A DNA stretch of 42,325 nucleotides from Saccoglossus kowalevskii (taxonomy: Eukaryota; Hemichordata; Enteropneusta; Harrimaniidae): contig NW_003137567.1 in the NCBI RefSeq assembly GCF_000003605.2, positions 1-42,325 of the forward strand, written 5' to 3'. A model generated the notes under the pieces. It was given only the letters and a program-made list of their open reading frames with translations. It searched no databases and had not been told where the DNA came from. This document shows, in pieces, positions 23,500 to 36,065 of the stretch. How positions within the stretch are numbered: the first letter of the stretch is position 1; the number at the start of each line of letters is the position of its first letter. The translations under genes and the position numbers were made by a program.

Positions 23500-23640
23500 G
23501 TTACACTGGATTTTACTTTGGCATTCAAGCATTCCACTGACTTTTACTTTGGCATTCAAGCATTCCACTGACTTTACTTTGGCATCAAAGTGTCCACTGA
23601 CTTTACTTGGCATCAAAGTGTTTCATGACTTTACTTGGCA
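23478..23640 (+). other. Run-contraction patch
   Basis: Five monomers are shortened: CTTCTTGGC, CATTCAAGC twice, GACTTTACTT twice, GGCATCAAAG twice, GTGTCCACTG and GTTTCATGAC. It also creates the only long minus-strand stop-free stretch in the window (23398-23616), because the lost bases change the reading phase. Confidence 0.72.
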
Positions 23641-24290
23641 TTCAAAGCATTCCACTGGATTTTGCTTTGGTATTCAAAGTGTTCCACTGACTTTTATTTT
23701 GGCATTCAAAGCATTCCAGTTATTTACTTTGGCATTCAAAGCATTCCACTAGATTTTACTTTGGCATTCAAAGCATCCTACTGACTTTTACTTTCACATT
23801 CAAAGCATCCTACTGACTTTTACTTTCACATTCAAAGCATTCCACTGACTTTCACTTTGGCATTCAAAGCATTCCACTGGATTTTACTTTGGCATTCAAA
23901 GCATTCCACTGACTTTCACTTTGGCATTCAAAGCATTCCACTGGATTTTACTTTGGCATTCAAAGTGCTCCACTGACTTTTACTTTGGCATTCAAAGCAT
24001 TCCACTGACTTTTACTTTGGCATTCAAAGCATTCCACTGACTTTTACTTTGACATTCAAAGCATTCCACTGGATTTTACTTTGGCATTCAAAGTGTTCCA
24101 CTGACTTTTACTTTGGCATTCAAAGCATTCCACTGACTTTTACTTTGGCATTCAAAGCATTCCACTGGATTTTACTTTGACATTCAAAGTGTTCCACTGA
24201 CTTCTTCTTTGGCATTCAAAGCATTACACTGGATTTTACTTTGGCATTCAAAACATTCCACTGACTTTTACTTTGGCATTCAAAGCATTC
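23640..24290 (+). repeat. 0.65-kb duplicated block, partner 35181-35832
   Basis: The offset is 11,541, rising by one after an extra G at 35771. Both carry CCACTAGATTTTAC after G and the rare GTGCTCCACTG (23968 and 35509). The left copy begins directly after the contraction patch at 23478-23640. Confidence 0.84.
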
Positions 24291-24475
24291 CACTGACTTT
24301 TACTTTGGCATTCAAAGCATTCCACTGACTTTTACTTTGGCATTCAAAACATTCCACTGGATTTTACTTTGGCATTCAAAGCATTCCACTGACTTTTACT
24401 TTCGCATTAAAAGCATTCCACTGGATTTACTTTGGTATTCAAAGTGTTCCACTGACTTTTACTTTGACATTCAAA

Positions 24476-25148
24476 GCATTCCACTGACTTTTACTTTGAC
24501 ATCCAAAGCATTCCACTGGATTTTACTTTGGCATTCAAAGTGTTCCACTGACTTCTTCTTTGGCATTCAAAGCATTACACTGGATTTTACTTTTGCATTC
24601 AAAGTGTTCCACTGGATTTTACTTTGGCATTCAAAGTGTTCCACTGGATTTTTCTTTGGCATTCAAAGTATTCCACTGACTTTTACTTTCACATTCAATG
24701 TGTTTCACTGACTTTTACTTTGGCATTCAAATCATTCCACTGACTTTCACTTTGGCATTCAAAGCATTCCACTGACTTTTACTTTGGCATTCAAAGCATT
24801 CCACTGGATTTTACTTTGGCATTCAAAGCATTCCACTGACTTTTACTTTGGCATTCAAAGCATTCCACTGACTTTTACTTTGGCATTCAAAGCATTCCAC
24901 TGACTTTTACTTTGGCATTCAAAGCATTCCACTGACTTTTACTTTGGCATTCAAAGCATTCCACTGACTTTTACTTTGGCATTCAAAACATTCCACTGGA
25001 TTTTACTTTGGCATTCAAAGCATTCCACTGACTTTTACTTTGGCATTCAAAGCATTCCACTGACTTTTACTTTGACATTCAAAGCATTCCACTGGATTTT
25101 GCTTTGGTATTCAAAGTGTTCCACTGACTTTTACTTTGGCATTCAAAG
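24476..25148 (+). repeat. 0.67-kb duplicated block, partner 27827-28499
   Basis: The offset is 3,351. Both have J-B-K-L-D' followed by CTGGATTTTTCTTTGG, then CACATTCAATGTG (a broken version of the palindrome) and CAAATCATTCC. I see one difference, GACATTC against GGCATTC, near 25074. Confidence 0.87.
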
Positions 25149-25721
25149 CATTCCACTGACTTTTACTTTGGCATTCAAAGCATTCCACTGACTTTTACTT
25201 TGGCATTCAAAGCATTCCACTGGATTTTGCTTTGGCATTCAAAGTGTTCCACTGACTTTTACTTTGGCTTTCAAAGTGTTCCACTGACTTTTACTTTGGC
25301 ATTCAAAGTTTTCCCTGACTTTTACTTTGGCATTCAAACCATTCCACTGGATTTTGCTTTGGTATTCAAAGTGTTCCACTGACATTTATTTTGGCATTCA
25401 AAGCATTCCAGTTATTTACTTTGGCATTCAAAGCATTCCACTGGATTTTACTTTGGCATTCAAAGCATTCCACTGGATTTTACTTTGGCATTCAAAGCAT
25501 CCTACTGACTTTTACTTTCACATTCAAAGCATCCTACTGACTTTTACTTTCACATTCAAAGCATTCCACTGACTTTTACTTTGGCATTCAAAGTGTTTCA
25601 CTGACTTTTACTTTGGCATTCAAAGCATTCCACTGGATTTTGCTTTGGCATTCAAAGTGTTCCACTGACTTTTACTTTGGCATTCAAAGCATTCCACTGA
25701 CTTTTACTTTGGCATTCAAAG

Positions 25722-26199
25722 CATTCCACTGACTTTTACTTTGACATCCAAAGCATTCCACTGGATTTTACTTTGACATTCAAAGTGTTCCACTGACTTC
25801 TTCTTTGGCATTCAAAGCATTACACTGGATTTTACTTTTGCATTCAAAGTGTTCCACTGGATTTTACTTTGGCATTCTAAGTGTTCCACTGACTTTTACT
25901 TTGGCATTCAAAGTGTTCCACTGACTTTTACTTTGGCATTCAAAGTGTTTCATTGACTTTTACTTTGGCATTCAAAGCATTCCACTGGATTTTGCTTTGG
26001 TATTCAAAGTGTTCCACTGACTTTTATTTTGGCATTCAAAGCATTCCAGTTATTTACTTTGGCATTCAAAGCATTCCACTGGATTTTACTTTGGCATTCA
26101 AAGCATCCTACTGACTTTTACTTTCACATTCAAAGCATCCTACTGACTTTTACTTTCACATTCAAAGCATTCCACTGACTTTCACTTTGGCATTCAAAG
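25722..26199 (+). repeat. 478-bp cassette
   Basis: J starts at 25722, M ends at 25881 and G starts at 26042, with B-H-H-I after it. It is followed by B-I-B-D-A-A-T, a common continuation. Confidence 0.86.
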
Positions 26200-27031
26200 C
26201 ATTCCACTGGATTTTACTTTGGCATTCAAAGCATTCCACTGACTTTCACTTTGGCATTCAAAGCATTCCACTGGATTTTACTTTGGCATTCAAAGTGTTC
26301 CACTGACTTTTACTTTGGCATTCAAAGCATTCCACTGACTTTTACTTTGGCATTCAAAGCATTCCACTGACTTTTACTTTGACATTCAAAGCATTCCACT
26401 GGATTTTACTTTGGCATTCAAAGTGTTCCACTGACTTTTACTTTGGCATTCAAAGCATTCCACTGACTTTTACTTTGGCATTCAAAGCATTCCACTGGAT
26501 TTTACTTTGACATTCAAAGTGTTCCACTGACTTCTTCTTTGGCATTCAAAGCATTACACTGGATTTTACTTTGGCATTCAAAGCATTCCACTGACTTTTA
26601 CTTTGGCATTCAAAGCATTCCACTGACTTTTACTTTGGCATTCAAAGCATTCCACTGACTTTTACTTTGGCATTCAAAACATTCCACTGGATTTTACTTT
26701 GGCATTCAAAGCATTCCACAAACTTTTACTTTGGCATTCAAAGCATTCCACTGACTTTTACTTTGGCATTCAAAGCATTCCACTGGATTTTGCTTTGGTA
26801 TTCAAAGTGTTCCACTGACTTTTACTTTGGCATTCAAAGCATTCCACTGGATTTTGCTTTGGTATTCAAAGCATCCTACTGACTTTTACTTTGGCATTCA
26901 AAGCATTCTACTGACTTTTACTTTGGCATTCAAAGTGTTTCACTGACTTTTACTTTGGCATTCAAACCATTCCACTGGATTTTGCTTTGGTATTCAAAGT
27001 GTTCCACTGACTTTTATTTTGTCATTCAAAG

Positions 27032-27445
27032 CATACCAGTTATTTACTTTGGCATTCAAAGCATTCCACTGGATTTTACTTTGGCATTCAAAGCATTCCA
27101 CTGGATTTTACTTTGGCATTCAAAGCATCCTACTGACTTTAACTTTCACATTCAAAGCATCCTACTGACTTTTACTTTCACATTCAAAGCATTCCACTGA
27201 CTTTTTCTTTGGCATTCAAAGTGTTTTACTGACTTTTACTTTGGCATTCAAAGCATTCCACTGGATTTTGCTTTGGTATTCAAAGTATTCCACTGACTTT
27301 TACTTTGACATTCAAAGTATTCCACTGACTTTTACTTTGGCATTCAAAGTGTTTCACTGACTTTTACTTTGGCATTCAAAGCATTCCACTGGATTTTGCT
27401 TTGGTATTCAAAGTGTTCCACTGACTATTATTTTGGCATTCAAAG
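27032..27445 (+). repeat. 414-bp higher-order unit, diverged copy
   Basis: Spacing is exactly 414 although this copy has more substitutions than others: GTCATTC in the F before it, CATACCAGTT at its start, AACTTTCAC in an H monomer, CTTTTTCTTTGG, GTGTTTTACTG and a GACATTC where P is usually found. Length is kept while bases drift, so the changes are substitutions rather than consensus noise. Confidence 0.85.
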
Positions 27446-29328
27446 CATTCCAGTTATTTACTTTGGCATTCAAAGCATTCCACTGGATTTTACTTTGGCA
27501 TTCAAAGCATCCTACTGACTTTTACTTTCACATTCAAAGCATCCTACTGACTTTTACTTTCACATTCAAAGCATTCCACTGACTTTCACTTTCGCATTCA
27601 AAGCATTCCACTGGATTTTACTTTGGCATTCAAAGTGTTCCACTGACTTTTACTTTGGCATTCAAAGCATTCCACTGACTTTTACTTTGGCATTCAAAGC
27701 ATTCCACTGACTTTTACTTTGACATTCAAAGCATTCCACTGGATTTTACTTTGGCATTCAAAGTGTTTCACTGACTTTTACTTTGGCATTCAAAGCATTC
27801 CACTGACTTTTACTTTGGCAGTCAAAGCATTCCACTGACTTTTACTTTGACATCCAAAGCATTCCACTGGATTTTACTTTGGCATTCAAAGTGTTCCACT
27901 GACTTCTTCTTTGGCATTCAAAGCATTACACTGGATTTTACTTTTGCATTCAAAGTGTTCCACTGGATTTTACTTTGGCATTCAAAGTGTTCCACTGGAT
28001 TTTTCTTTGGCATTCAAAGTATTCCACTGACTTTTACTTTCACATTCAATGTGTTTCACTGACTTTTACTTTGGCATTCAAATCATTCCACTGACTTTCA
28101 CTTTGGCATTCAAAGCATTCCACTGACTTTTACTTTGGCATTCAAAGCATTCCACTGGATTTTACTTTGGCATTCAAAGCATTCCACTGACTTTTACTTT
28201 GGCATTCAAAGCATTCCACTGACTTTTACTTTGGCATTCAAAGCATTCCACTGACTTTTACTTTGGCATTCAAAGCATTCCACTGACTTTTACTTTGGCA
28301 TTCAAAGCATTCCACTGACTTTTACTTTGGCATTCAAAACATTCCACTGGATTTTACTTTGGCATTCAAAGCATTCCACTGACTTTTACTTTGGCATTCA
28401 AAGCATTCCACTGACTTTTACTTTGGCATTCAAAGCATTCCACTGGATTTTGCTTTGGTATTCAAAGTGTTCCACTGACTTTTACTTTGGCATTCAAAGT
28501 TTTCCACTGACTTTTACTTTGGCATTCAAAGTGTTCCACTGACTTTTACTTTGGCATTCAAAGTGTTTCACTGACTTTTACTTTGGCATTCAAAGCATTC
28601 CACTGGATTTTGCTTTGGTATTCAAAGCATCCTACTGACTTTTACTTTGACATTCAAAGCATTCCACTGACTTTTACTTTGGCATTCAAAGCATTCCACT
28701 GGATTTTACTTTCACATTAATGTGTTTCACTGACTTTTACTTTGGCATTCAAAGCATTCCACTGACTTTTACTTTGGCATTCAAAGCATTCCACTGACTT
28801 TTACTTTGGCATTCAAAGCATTACACTGGATTTTACTTTTGCATTCAAAGTGTTCCACTGGATTTTACTTTGGCATTCAAAGTGTTCCACTGACTTTTAC
28901 TTTGGCATTCAAAGTGTTCCACTGACTTTTACTTTGGCATTCAAAGTGTTTCACTGACTTTTACTTTGGCATTCAAAGCATTCCACTGGATTTTGCTTTG
29001 GTATTCAAAGTGTTCCACTGACTTTTATTTTGGCATTCAAAGCATTCCAGTTATTTACTTTGGCATTCAAAGCATTCCACTGGATTTTACTTTGGCATTC
29101 AAAGCATCCTACTGACTTTTACTTTCACATTCAAAGCCTCCTACTGACTTTTACTTTCACATTCAAAGCATTCCACTGACTTTCACTTTGGCATTCAAAG
29201 CATTCCACTGGATTTTACTTTGGCATTCAAAGCATTCCACTGACTTTCACTTTGGCATTCAAAGCATTCCACTGGATTTTACTTTGGCATTCAAAGTGTT
29301 CCACTGACTTTTACTTTGGCATTCAAAG

Positions 29329-29806
29329 CATTCCACTGACTTTTACTTTGACATCCAAAGCATTCCACTGTATTTTACTTTGACATTCAAAGTGTTCCAC
29401 TGACTTCTTCTTTGGCATTCAAAGCATTACACTGGATTTTACTTTTGCATTCAAAGTGTTCCACTGGATTTTACTTTGGCATTCTAAGTGTTCCACTGAC
29501 TTTTACTTTGGCATTCAAAGTGTTCCACTGACTTTTACTTTGGCATTCAAAGTGTTTCATTGACTTTTACTTTGGCATTCAAAGCATTCCACTGGATTTT
29601 GCTTTGGTATTCAAAGTGTTCCACTGACTTTTATTTTGGCATTCAAAGCATTCCAGTTATTTACTTTGGCATTCAAAGCATTCCACTGGATTTTACTTTG
29701 GCATTCAAAGCATCCTACTGACTTTTACTTTCACATTCAAAGCATCCTACTGACTTTTACTTTCACATTCAAAGCATTCCACTGACTTTTACTTTGGCAT
29801 TCAAAA
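29329..29806 (+). repeat. 478-bp cassette ending in A instead of I
   Basis: J starts at 29329, M ends at 29488 and G starts at 29649. Q has the same CTGTATTTTAC change as the copy at 177, 29,152 bases away. The last monomer is A, so the join to the next block differs from the other copies. Confidence 0.85.
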
Positions 29807-30598
29807 CATTCCACTGGATTTTACTTTGGCATTCAAAGCATTCCACTGACTTTTACTTTGGCATTCAAAGCATTCCACTGGATTTTGCTTTGGTATTCAA
29901 AGTGTTCCACTGACTTTTACTTTGGCATTCAAAGTGTTTCACTGACTTTTACTTTGGCATTCAAAGCATTCCACTGGATTTTGCTTTGGTATTCAAAGCA
30001 TCCTACTGACTTTTACTTTGACATTCAAAGCATTCCACTGACTTTTACTTTGGCATTCAAAGCATTCCACTGGATTTTACTTTCACATTAATGTGTTTCA
30101 CTGACTTTTACTTTGGCATTCAAAGCATTCCACTGACTTTTACTTTGGCATTCAAAGCATTCCACTGACTTTTACTTTGGCATTCAAAGCATTCCACTGG
30201 ATTTTGCTTTGGCATTCAAAGTGTTCCACTGACTTTTACTTTGGCATTCAAAGTTTTCCACTGACTTTTACTTTGGCATTCAAAGTGTTCCACTGACTTT
30301 TACTTTGGCATTCAAAGTGTTTCACTGACTTTTACTTTGGCATTCAAAGCATTCCACTGGATTTTGCTTTGGTATTCAAAGTGTTCCACTGACTTTTATT
30401 TTAGCATTCAAAGCATTCCAGTTATTTACTTTGGCATTCAAAGCATTCCACTGGATTTTACTTTGGCATTCAAAGCATTCCACTGGATTTTACTTTGGCA
30501 TTCAAAGCATCCTACTGACTTTTACTTTCACATTCAAAGCATCCTACTGACTTTTACTTTCACATTCAAAGCATTCCACTGACTTTTACTTTGGCATT
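29766..30598 (+). repeat. 0.83-kb duplicated block, partner 36685-37517
   Basis: The offset is 6,919. Shared marks are CAAAACATTCC, the N palindrome and the private TTTTAGCATT (A at 30403 and 37322). One difference is CATTCAAAG against CATTAAAAG near 29865/36784. Confidence 0.87.
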
Positions 30599-30847
30599 TA
30601 AAGTGTTCCACTGACTTTTACTTTGGCATTCAAAGCATTCCACTGACTTTTACTTTGACATTCAAAGCATTCCACTGGATTTTACTTTGGCATTCAAAGT
30701 GTTCCACTGACTTTTACTTTGGCATTCAAAGCATTCCACTGACTTTTACTTTGGCATTCAAAGCATTCCACTGGATTTTACTTTGACATTCAAAGTGTTC
30801 CACTGACTTCTTCTTTGGCATTCAAAGCATTCCACTGGATTTTACTT
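29986..30847 (+). repeat. 0.86-kb duplicated block, partner 40093-40954
   Basis: The offset is 10,107. TTTTAGCATT is present in both (30403 and 40510), and both continue past H-H into A-P... rather than A-E as at 37333. The overlap with the previous pair shows that the locus near 30 kb shares its left part with 37 kb and more of its right part with 40 kb. Confidence 0.86.
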
Positions 30848-32041
30848 TGGCATTCAAAGCATTCCACTGACTTTTACTTTGGCATTCAAAGCATTCCACT
30901 GACTTTTACTTTGGCATTCAAAGCATTCCACTGACTTTTACTTTGGCATTCAAGCATTCCACTGGATTTTACTTTGGCATTCAAAGTGTTCCACTGACTT
31001 TTACTTTGGCATTCAAAGCATTCCACTGACTTTTACTTTGGCATTCAAAGCATTTCACTGACTTTTATTTTGACATTCAAAGCATTCCACTGGATTTTAC
31101 TTTGGCATTCAAAGTGTTCCACTGACTTTTACTTTGGCATTCAAAGCATTCCACTGACTTTTACTTTGGCATTCAAAGCATTCCACTGACTTTTACTTTG
31201 ACATCCAAAGCATTCCACTGGATTTTACTTTGGCATTCAAAGTGTTCCACTGACTTCTTCTTTGGCATTCAAAGCGTTACACTGGATTTTACTTTGGCAT
31301 TCAAAGCATTCCACTGACTTTTACTTTGGCATTCAAAGCATTCCACTGACTTTTACTTTGGCATTCAAAGCATTCCACTGACTTTTACTTTGGCATTCAA
31401 AACATTCCACTGGATTTTACTTTGGCTTTCAAAGCATTCCACTGACTTTTACTTTGGCATTCAAAGCATTCCACTGACTTTTACTTTGGCATTCAAAGCA
31501 TTCCACTGGATTTTGCTTTGGTATTCAAAGTGTTCCACTGACTTTTACTTTGGCATTCAAAGTGTTTCACTGACTTTTACTTTGGCATTCAAAGCATTCC
31601 ACTGGATTTTGCTTTGGTATTCAAAGCATCCTACTGACTTTTACTTTGACATTCAAAGCATTCCACTGACTTTTACTTTGGCATTCAAAGCATTCCACTG
31701 GATTTTACTTTCACATTAATGTGTTTCACTGACTTTTACTTTGGCATTCAAAGCATTCCACTGACTTTTACTTTGGCATTCAAAGCATTCCACTGACTTT
31801 TACTTTGGCATTCAAAGCATTCCACTGGATTTTGCTTTGGCATTCAAAGTGTTCCACTGACTTTTACTTTGGCATTCAAAGTGTTCCACTGACTTTTACT
31901 TTGGCATTCAAAGTGTTCCACTGACTTTTACTTTGGCATTCAAAGTGTTTCACTGACTTTTACTTTGGCATTCAAAGCATTCCACTGGATTTTGCTTTGG
32001 TATTCAAAGTGTTCCACTGACTTTTATTTTGGCATTCAAAG

Positions 32042-32455
32042 CATTCCAGTTATTTACTTTGGCATTCAAAGCATTCCACTGGATTTTACTTTGGCATTCA
32101 AAGCATTCCACTGGATTTTACTTTGGCATTCAAAGCATCCTACTGACTTTTACTTTCACATTCAAAGCATCCTACTGACTTTTACTTTCACATTCAAAGC
32201 ATTCCACTGACTTTTACTTTGGCATTCAAAGTGTTTCACTGACTTTTACTTTGGCATTCAAAGCATTCCACTGGATTTTGCTTTGGTATTCAAAGTGTTC
32301 CACTGACTTTTACTTTGGCATTTAAAGTGTTCCACTGACTTTTACTTTGGCATTCAAAGTGTTTCACTGTCTTTTACTTTGGCATTCAAAGCATTCCACT
32401 GGATTTTGCTTTGGTATTCAAAGTGTTCCACTGACTTTTATTTTGGCATTCAAAG
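32042..32455 (+). repeat. 414-bp higher-order unit
   Basis: G monomers start at 32042 and 32456. The last E monomer before C reads TGTTTCACTGTCTT, a change also found at about 3830 and 34390. The next G is at 32863, seven bases short of another exact unit, and those losses fall in the run-contraction patch at 32668-32812. Confidence 0.87.
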
Positions 32456-32667
32456 CATTCCAGTTATTTACTTTGGCATTCAAAGCATTCCACTGGATTT
32501 TACTTTGGCATTCAAAGCATCCTACTGACTTTTACTTTCACATTCAAAGCATCCTACTGACTTTTACTTTCACATTCAAAGCATTCCACTGACTTTCACT
32601 TTGACATTCAAAGCATTCCACTGGATTTTACTTTGGCATTCAAAGCATTCCACTGACTTTCACTTTG

Positions 32668-32812
32668 GCATTCAAGCATTCCACTGGATTTTACTTTGGC
32701 ATTCAAGTGTTCCACTGACTTTTACTTTGGCATTCAAGCATTCCACTGACTTTACTTGGCATTCAAAGCATTCCACTGACTTTACTTTGGCATTCAAGCA
32801 TTCCACTGGATT
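32668..32812 (+). other. Run-contraction patch
   Basis: ATTCAAGC or ATTCAAGTG occurs four times and GACTTTACTT twice, once with ACTTGGC. G-to-G spacing across it is 407, seven short of 414, which counts the missing bases. Confidence 0.75.
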
Positions 32813-34072
32813 TTGCTTTGGTATTCAAAGTGTTCCACTGACTTTTATTTTGGCATTCAAAGCATTCCAGTTATTTACTTTGGCATTCAAAGCATTCCAC
32901 TGGATTTTGCTTTGGTATTCAAAGTGTTCCACTGACTTTTACTTTGGCATTTAAAGTGTTCCACTGACTTTTACTTTGGCATTCAAAGTGTTTCACTGAC
33001 TTTTACTTTGGCATTGAAAGCATTCCACTGGATTTTGCTTTGGTATTCAAAGTGTTCCACTGACTTTTATTTTGGCATTCAAAGCATTCCAGTTATTTAC
33101 TTTGGCATTCAAAGCATTCCACTGGATTTTACTTTGGCATTCAAAGCATCCTACTGACTTTTACTTTCACATTCAAAGCATCCTACTGACTTTTACTTTC
33201 ACATTCAAAGCATTCCACTGACTTTCACTTTGGCATTCAAAGCATTCCACTGGATTTTACTTTGGCATTCAAAGCATTCCACTGACTTTCACTTTGGCAT
33301 TCAAAGCATTCCACTGGATTTTACTTTGGCATTCAAAGTGTTCCACTGACTTTTACTTTGGCATTCAAAGCATTCCACTGACTTTTACTTTGGCATTCAA
33401 AGCATTCCACTGGATTTTGCTTTGGTATTCAAAGCATCCTACTGACTTTTACTTTGACATTCAAAGCATTCCACTGACTTTTACTTTGGCATTCAAAGCA
33501 TTCCACTGGATTTTACTTTCACATTAATGTGTTGCACTGACTTTTACTTTGGCATTCAAAGCATTCCACTGACTTTTACTTTGGCATTCAAAGCATTCCA
33601 CTGGATTTTGCTTTGGCATTCAAAGTGTTCCACTGACTTTTACTTTGGCATTCAAAGTGTTCCACTGACTTTTACTTTGGCATTCAAAGCATTCCACTGA
33701 CTTTTACTTTGGCATTCAAAGCATTCCACTGGATTTTACTTTCACATTAATGTGTTTCACTGACTTTTACTTTGGCATTCAAAGCATTCCACTGACTTTT
33801 ACTTTGGCATTCAAAGCATTCCACTGACTTTTACTTTGGCATTCAAAGCATTCCACTGGATTTTGCTTTGGCATTCAAAGTGTTCCACTGACTTTTACTT
33901 TGGCATTCAAAGTTTTCCACTGACTTTTACTTTGGCATTCAAAGTGTTCCACTGACTTTTACTTTGGCATTCAAAGTGTTTCACTGACTTTTACTTTGGC
34001 ATTCAAAGCATTCCACTGGATTTTGCTTTGGTATTCAAAGTGTTCCACTGACTTTTATTTTGGCATTCAAAG

Positions 34073-34486
34073 CATTCCAGTTATTTACTTTGGCATTCAA
34101 AGCATTCCACTGGATTTTACTTTGGCATTCAAAGCATTCCACTGGATTTTACTTTGGCATTCAAAGCATCCTACTGACTTTTACTTTCACATTCAAAGCA
34201 TCCTACTGACTTTTACTTTCACATTCAAAGCATTCCACTGACTTTTACTTTGGCATTCAAAGTGTTTCACTGACTTTTACTTTGGCATTCAAAGCATTCC
34301 ACTGGATTTTGCTTTGGTATTCAAAGTGTTCCACTGACTTTTACTTTGGCATTCAAAGTGTTCCACTGACTTTTACTTTGGCATTCAAAGTGTTTCACTG
34401 TCTTTTACTTTGGCATTCAAAGCATTCCACTGGATTTTGCTTTGGTATTCAAAGTGTTCCACTGACTTTTATTTTGGCATTCAAAG
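34073..34486 (+). repeat. 414-bp higher-order unit, D in place of P
   Basis: G monomers start at 34073 and 34487. The interior has D-D where other copies have P-D, and the E monomer carries the CTGTCTT change shared with 32042-32455. Confidence 0.86.
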
Positions 34487-34798
34487 CATTCCAGTTATTT
34501 ACTTTGGCATTCAAAGCATTCCACTGGATTTTACTTTGGCATTCAAAGCATCCTACTGACTTTTACTTTCACATTCAAAGCATCCTACTGACTTTTACTT
34601 TCACATTCAAAGCATTCCACTGACTTTCACTTTGACATTCAAAGCATTCCACTGGATTTTACTTTGGCATTCAAAGCATTCCACTGACTTTCACTTTGGC
34701 ATTCAAAGCATTCCACTGGATTTTACTTTGGCATTCAAAGTGTTCCACTGACTTTTACTTTGGCATTCAAAGCATTCCACTGACTTTTACTTTGGCAT

Positions 34799-35455
34799 TC
34801 AAAGCATTCCACTGACTTTTACTTTGACATTCAAAGCATTCCACTGGATTTTACTTTGGCATTCAAAGTGTTCCACTGACTTTTACTTTGGCATTCAAAG
34901 CATTCCACTGACTTTTACTTTGGCATTCAAAGCATTCCACTGACTTTTACTTTGACATCCAAAGCATTCCACTGGATTTTACTTTGACATTCAAAGTGTT
35001 CCACTGACTTCTTCTTTGGCATTCAAAGCATTACACTGGATTTTACTTTTGCATTCAAAGTGTTCCACTGGATTTTACTTTGGCATTCTAAGTGTTCCAC
35101 TGACTTTTACTTTGGCATTCAAAGTGTTCCACTGACTTTTACTTTGGCATTCAAAGTGTTTCATTGACTTTTACTTTGGCATTCAAAGCATTCCACTGGA
35201 TTTTGCTTTGGTATTCAAAGTGTTCCACTGACTTTTATTTTGGCATTCAAAGCATTCCAGTTATTTACTTTGGCATTCAAAGCATTCCACTAGATTTTAC
35301 TTTGGCATTCAAAGCATCCTACTGACTTTTACTTTCACATTCAAAGCATCCTACTGACTTTTACTTTCACATTCAAAGCATTCCACTGACTTTCACTTTG
35401 GCATTCAAAGCATTCCACTGGATTTTACTTTGGCATTCAAAGCATTCCACTGACT
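34799..35455 (+). repeat. 0.66-kb duplicated block, partner about 39419-40075
   Basis: The two run in parallel from T-B-D-A-A through the 478-bp cassette to I-B, with a shared CCACTAGATTTTAC. The spacing between partners is near 4,620-4,631. The right copy is joined on its left to an O monomer, the left copy to D-A. Confidence 0.8.
34933..35410 (+). repeat. 478-bp cassette
   Basis: J starts at 34933, M ends at 35092 and G starts at 35253. The CCACTAGATTTTAC variant follows G. The copy at 39564 is nearly identical, at a constant offset near 4,620-4,631. Confidence 0.85.
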
Positions 35456-35764
35456 TTCACTTTGGCATTCAAAGCATTCCACTGGATTTTACTTTGGCAT
35501 TCAAAGTGCTCCACTGACTTTTACTTTGGCATTCAAAGCATTCCACTGACTTTTACTTTGGCATTCAAAGCATTCCACTGACTTTTACTTTGACATTCAA
35601 AGCATTCCACTGGATTTTACTTTGGCATTCAAAGTGTTCCACTGACTTTTACTTTGGCATTCAAAGCATTCCACTGACTTTTACTTTGGCATTCAAAGCA
35701 TTCCACTGGATTTTACTTTGACATTCAAAGTGTTCCACTGACTTCTTCTTTGGCATTCAAAGCA

Positions 35765-36065
35765 TTACACGTGGATTTTACTTTGGCATTCAAAACATTC
35801 CACTGACTTTTACTTTGGCATTCAAAGCATTCCACTGACTTTTACTTTGGGCATTCAAAGCATTCCACTGACTTTTACTTTGGCATTCAAAACATTCCAC
35901 TGGAATTTTACTTTGGCATTCAAAGCATTCCACTGACTTTTACTTTGGCATTCAAAGCATTCCACTGACTTTTACTTGGCATTCAAAGTGTTCCACTGAC
36001 TTTTACTTTGGCATTCAAAGCATTCCACTGACTTTTACTTTGGCATTCAAAGCATTCCCACTGGA
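35765..36065 (+). other. Patch of scattered run errors, gains and losses
   Basis: ACACGTGG (an extra G), TTTGGGC, GGAATTTTAC, TTACTTGGC and ATTCCCACTGG are spread over nine or ten monomers. Unlike other patches, gains outnumber losses. The extra G at 35771 makes one of only seven CpG sites in the window. Confidence 0.6.

Noticed and set aside
23398-23616. A 72-codon minus-strand reading frame
   Set aside because: The minus strand normally meets TGA and TAA in every third monomer; this stretch stays open only because run contractions at 23478-23640 shift the phase.
27000-27330. Another low-quality patch
   Set aside because: Changes here (GTCATTC, CATACCAG, AACTTTCAC, CTTTTTCTTT, GTTTTACTG) are substitutions with length kept at exactly 414, so this looks like true divergence.
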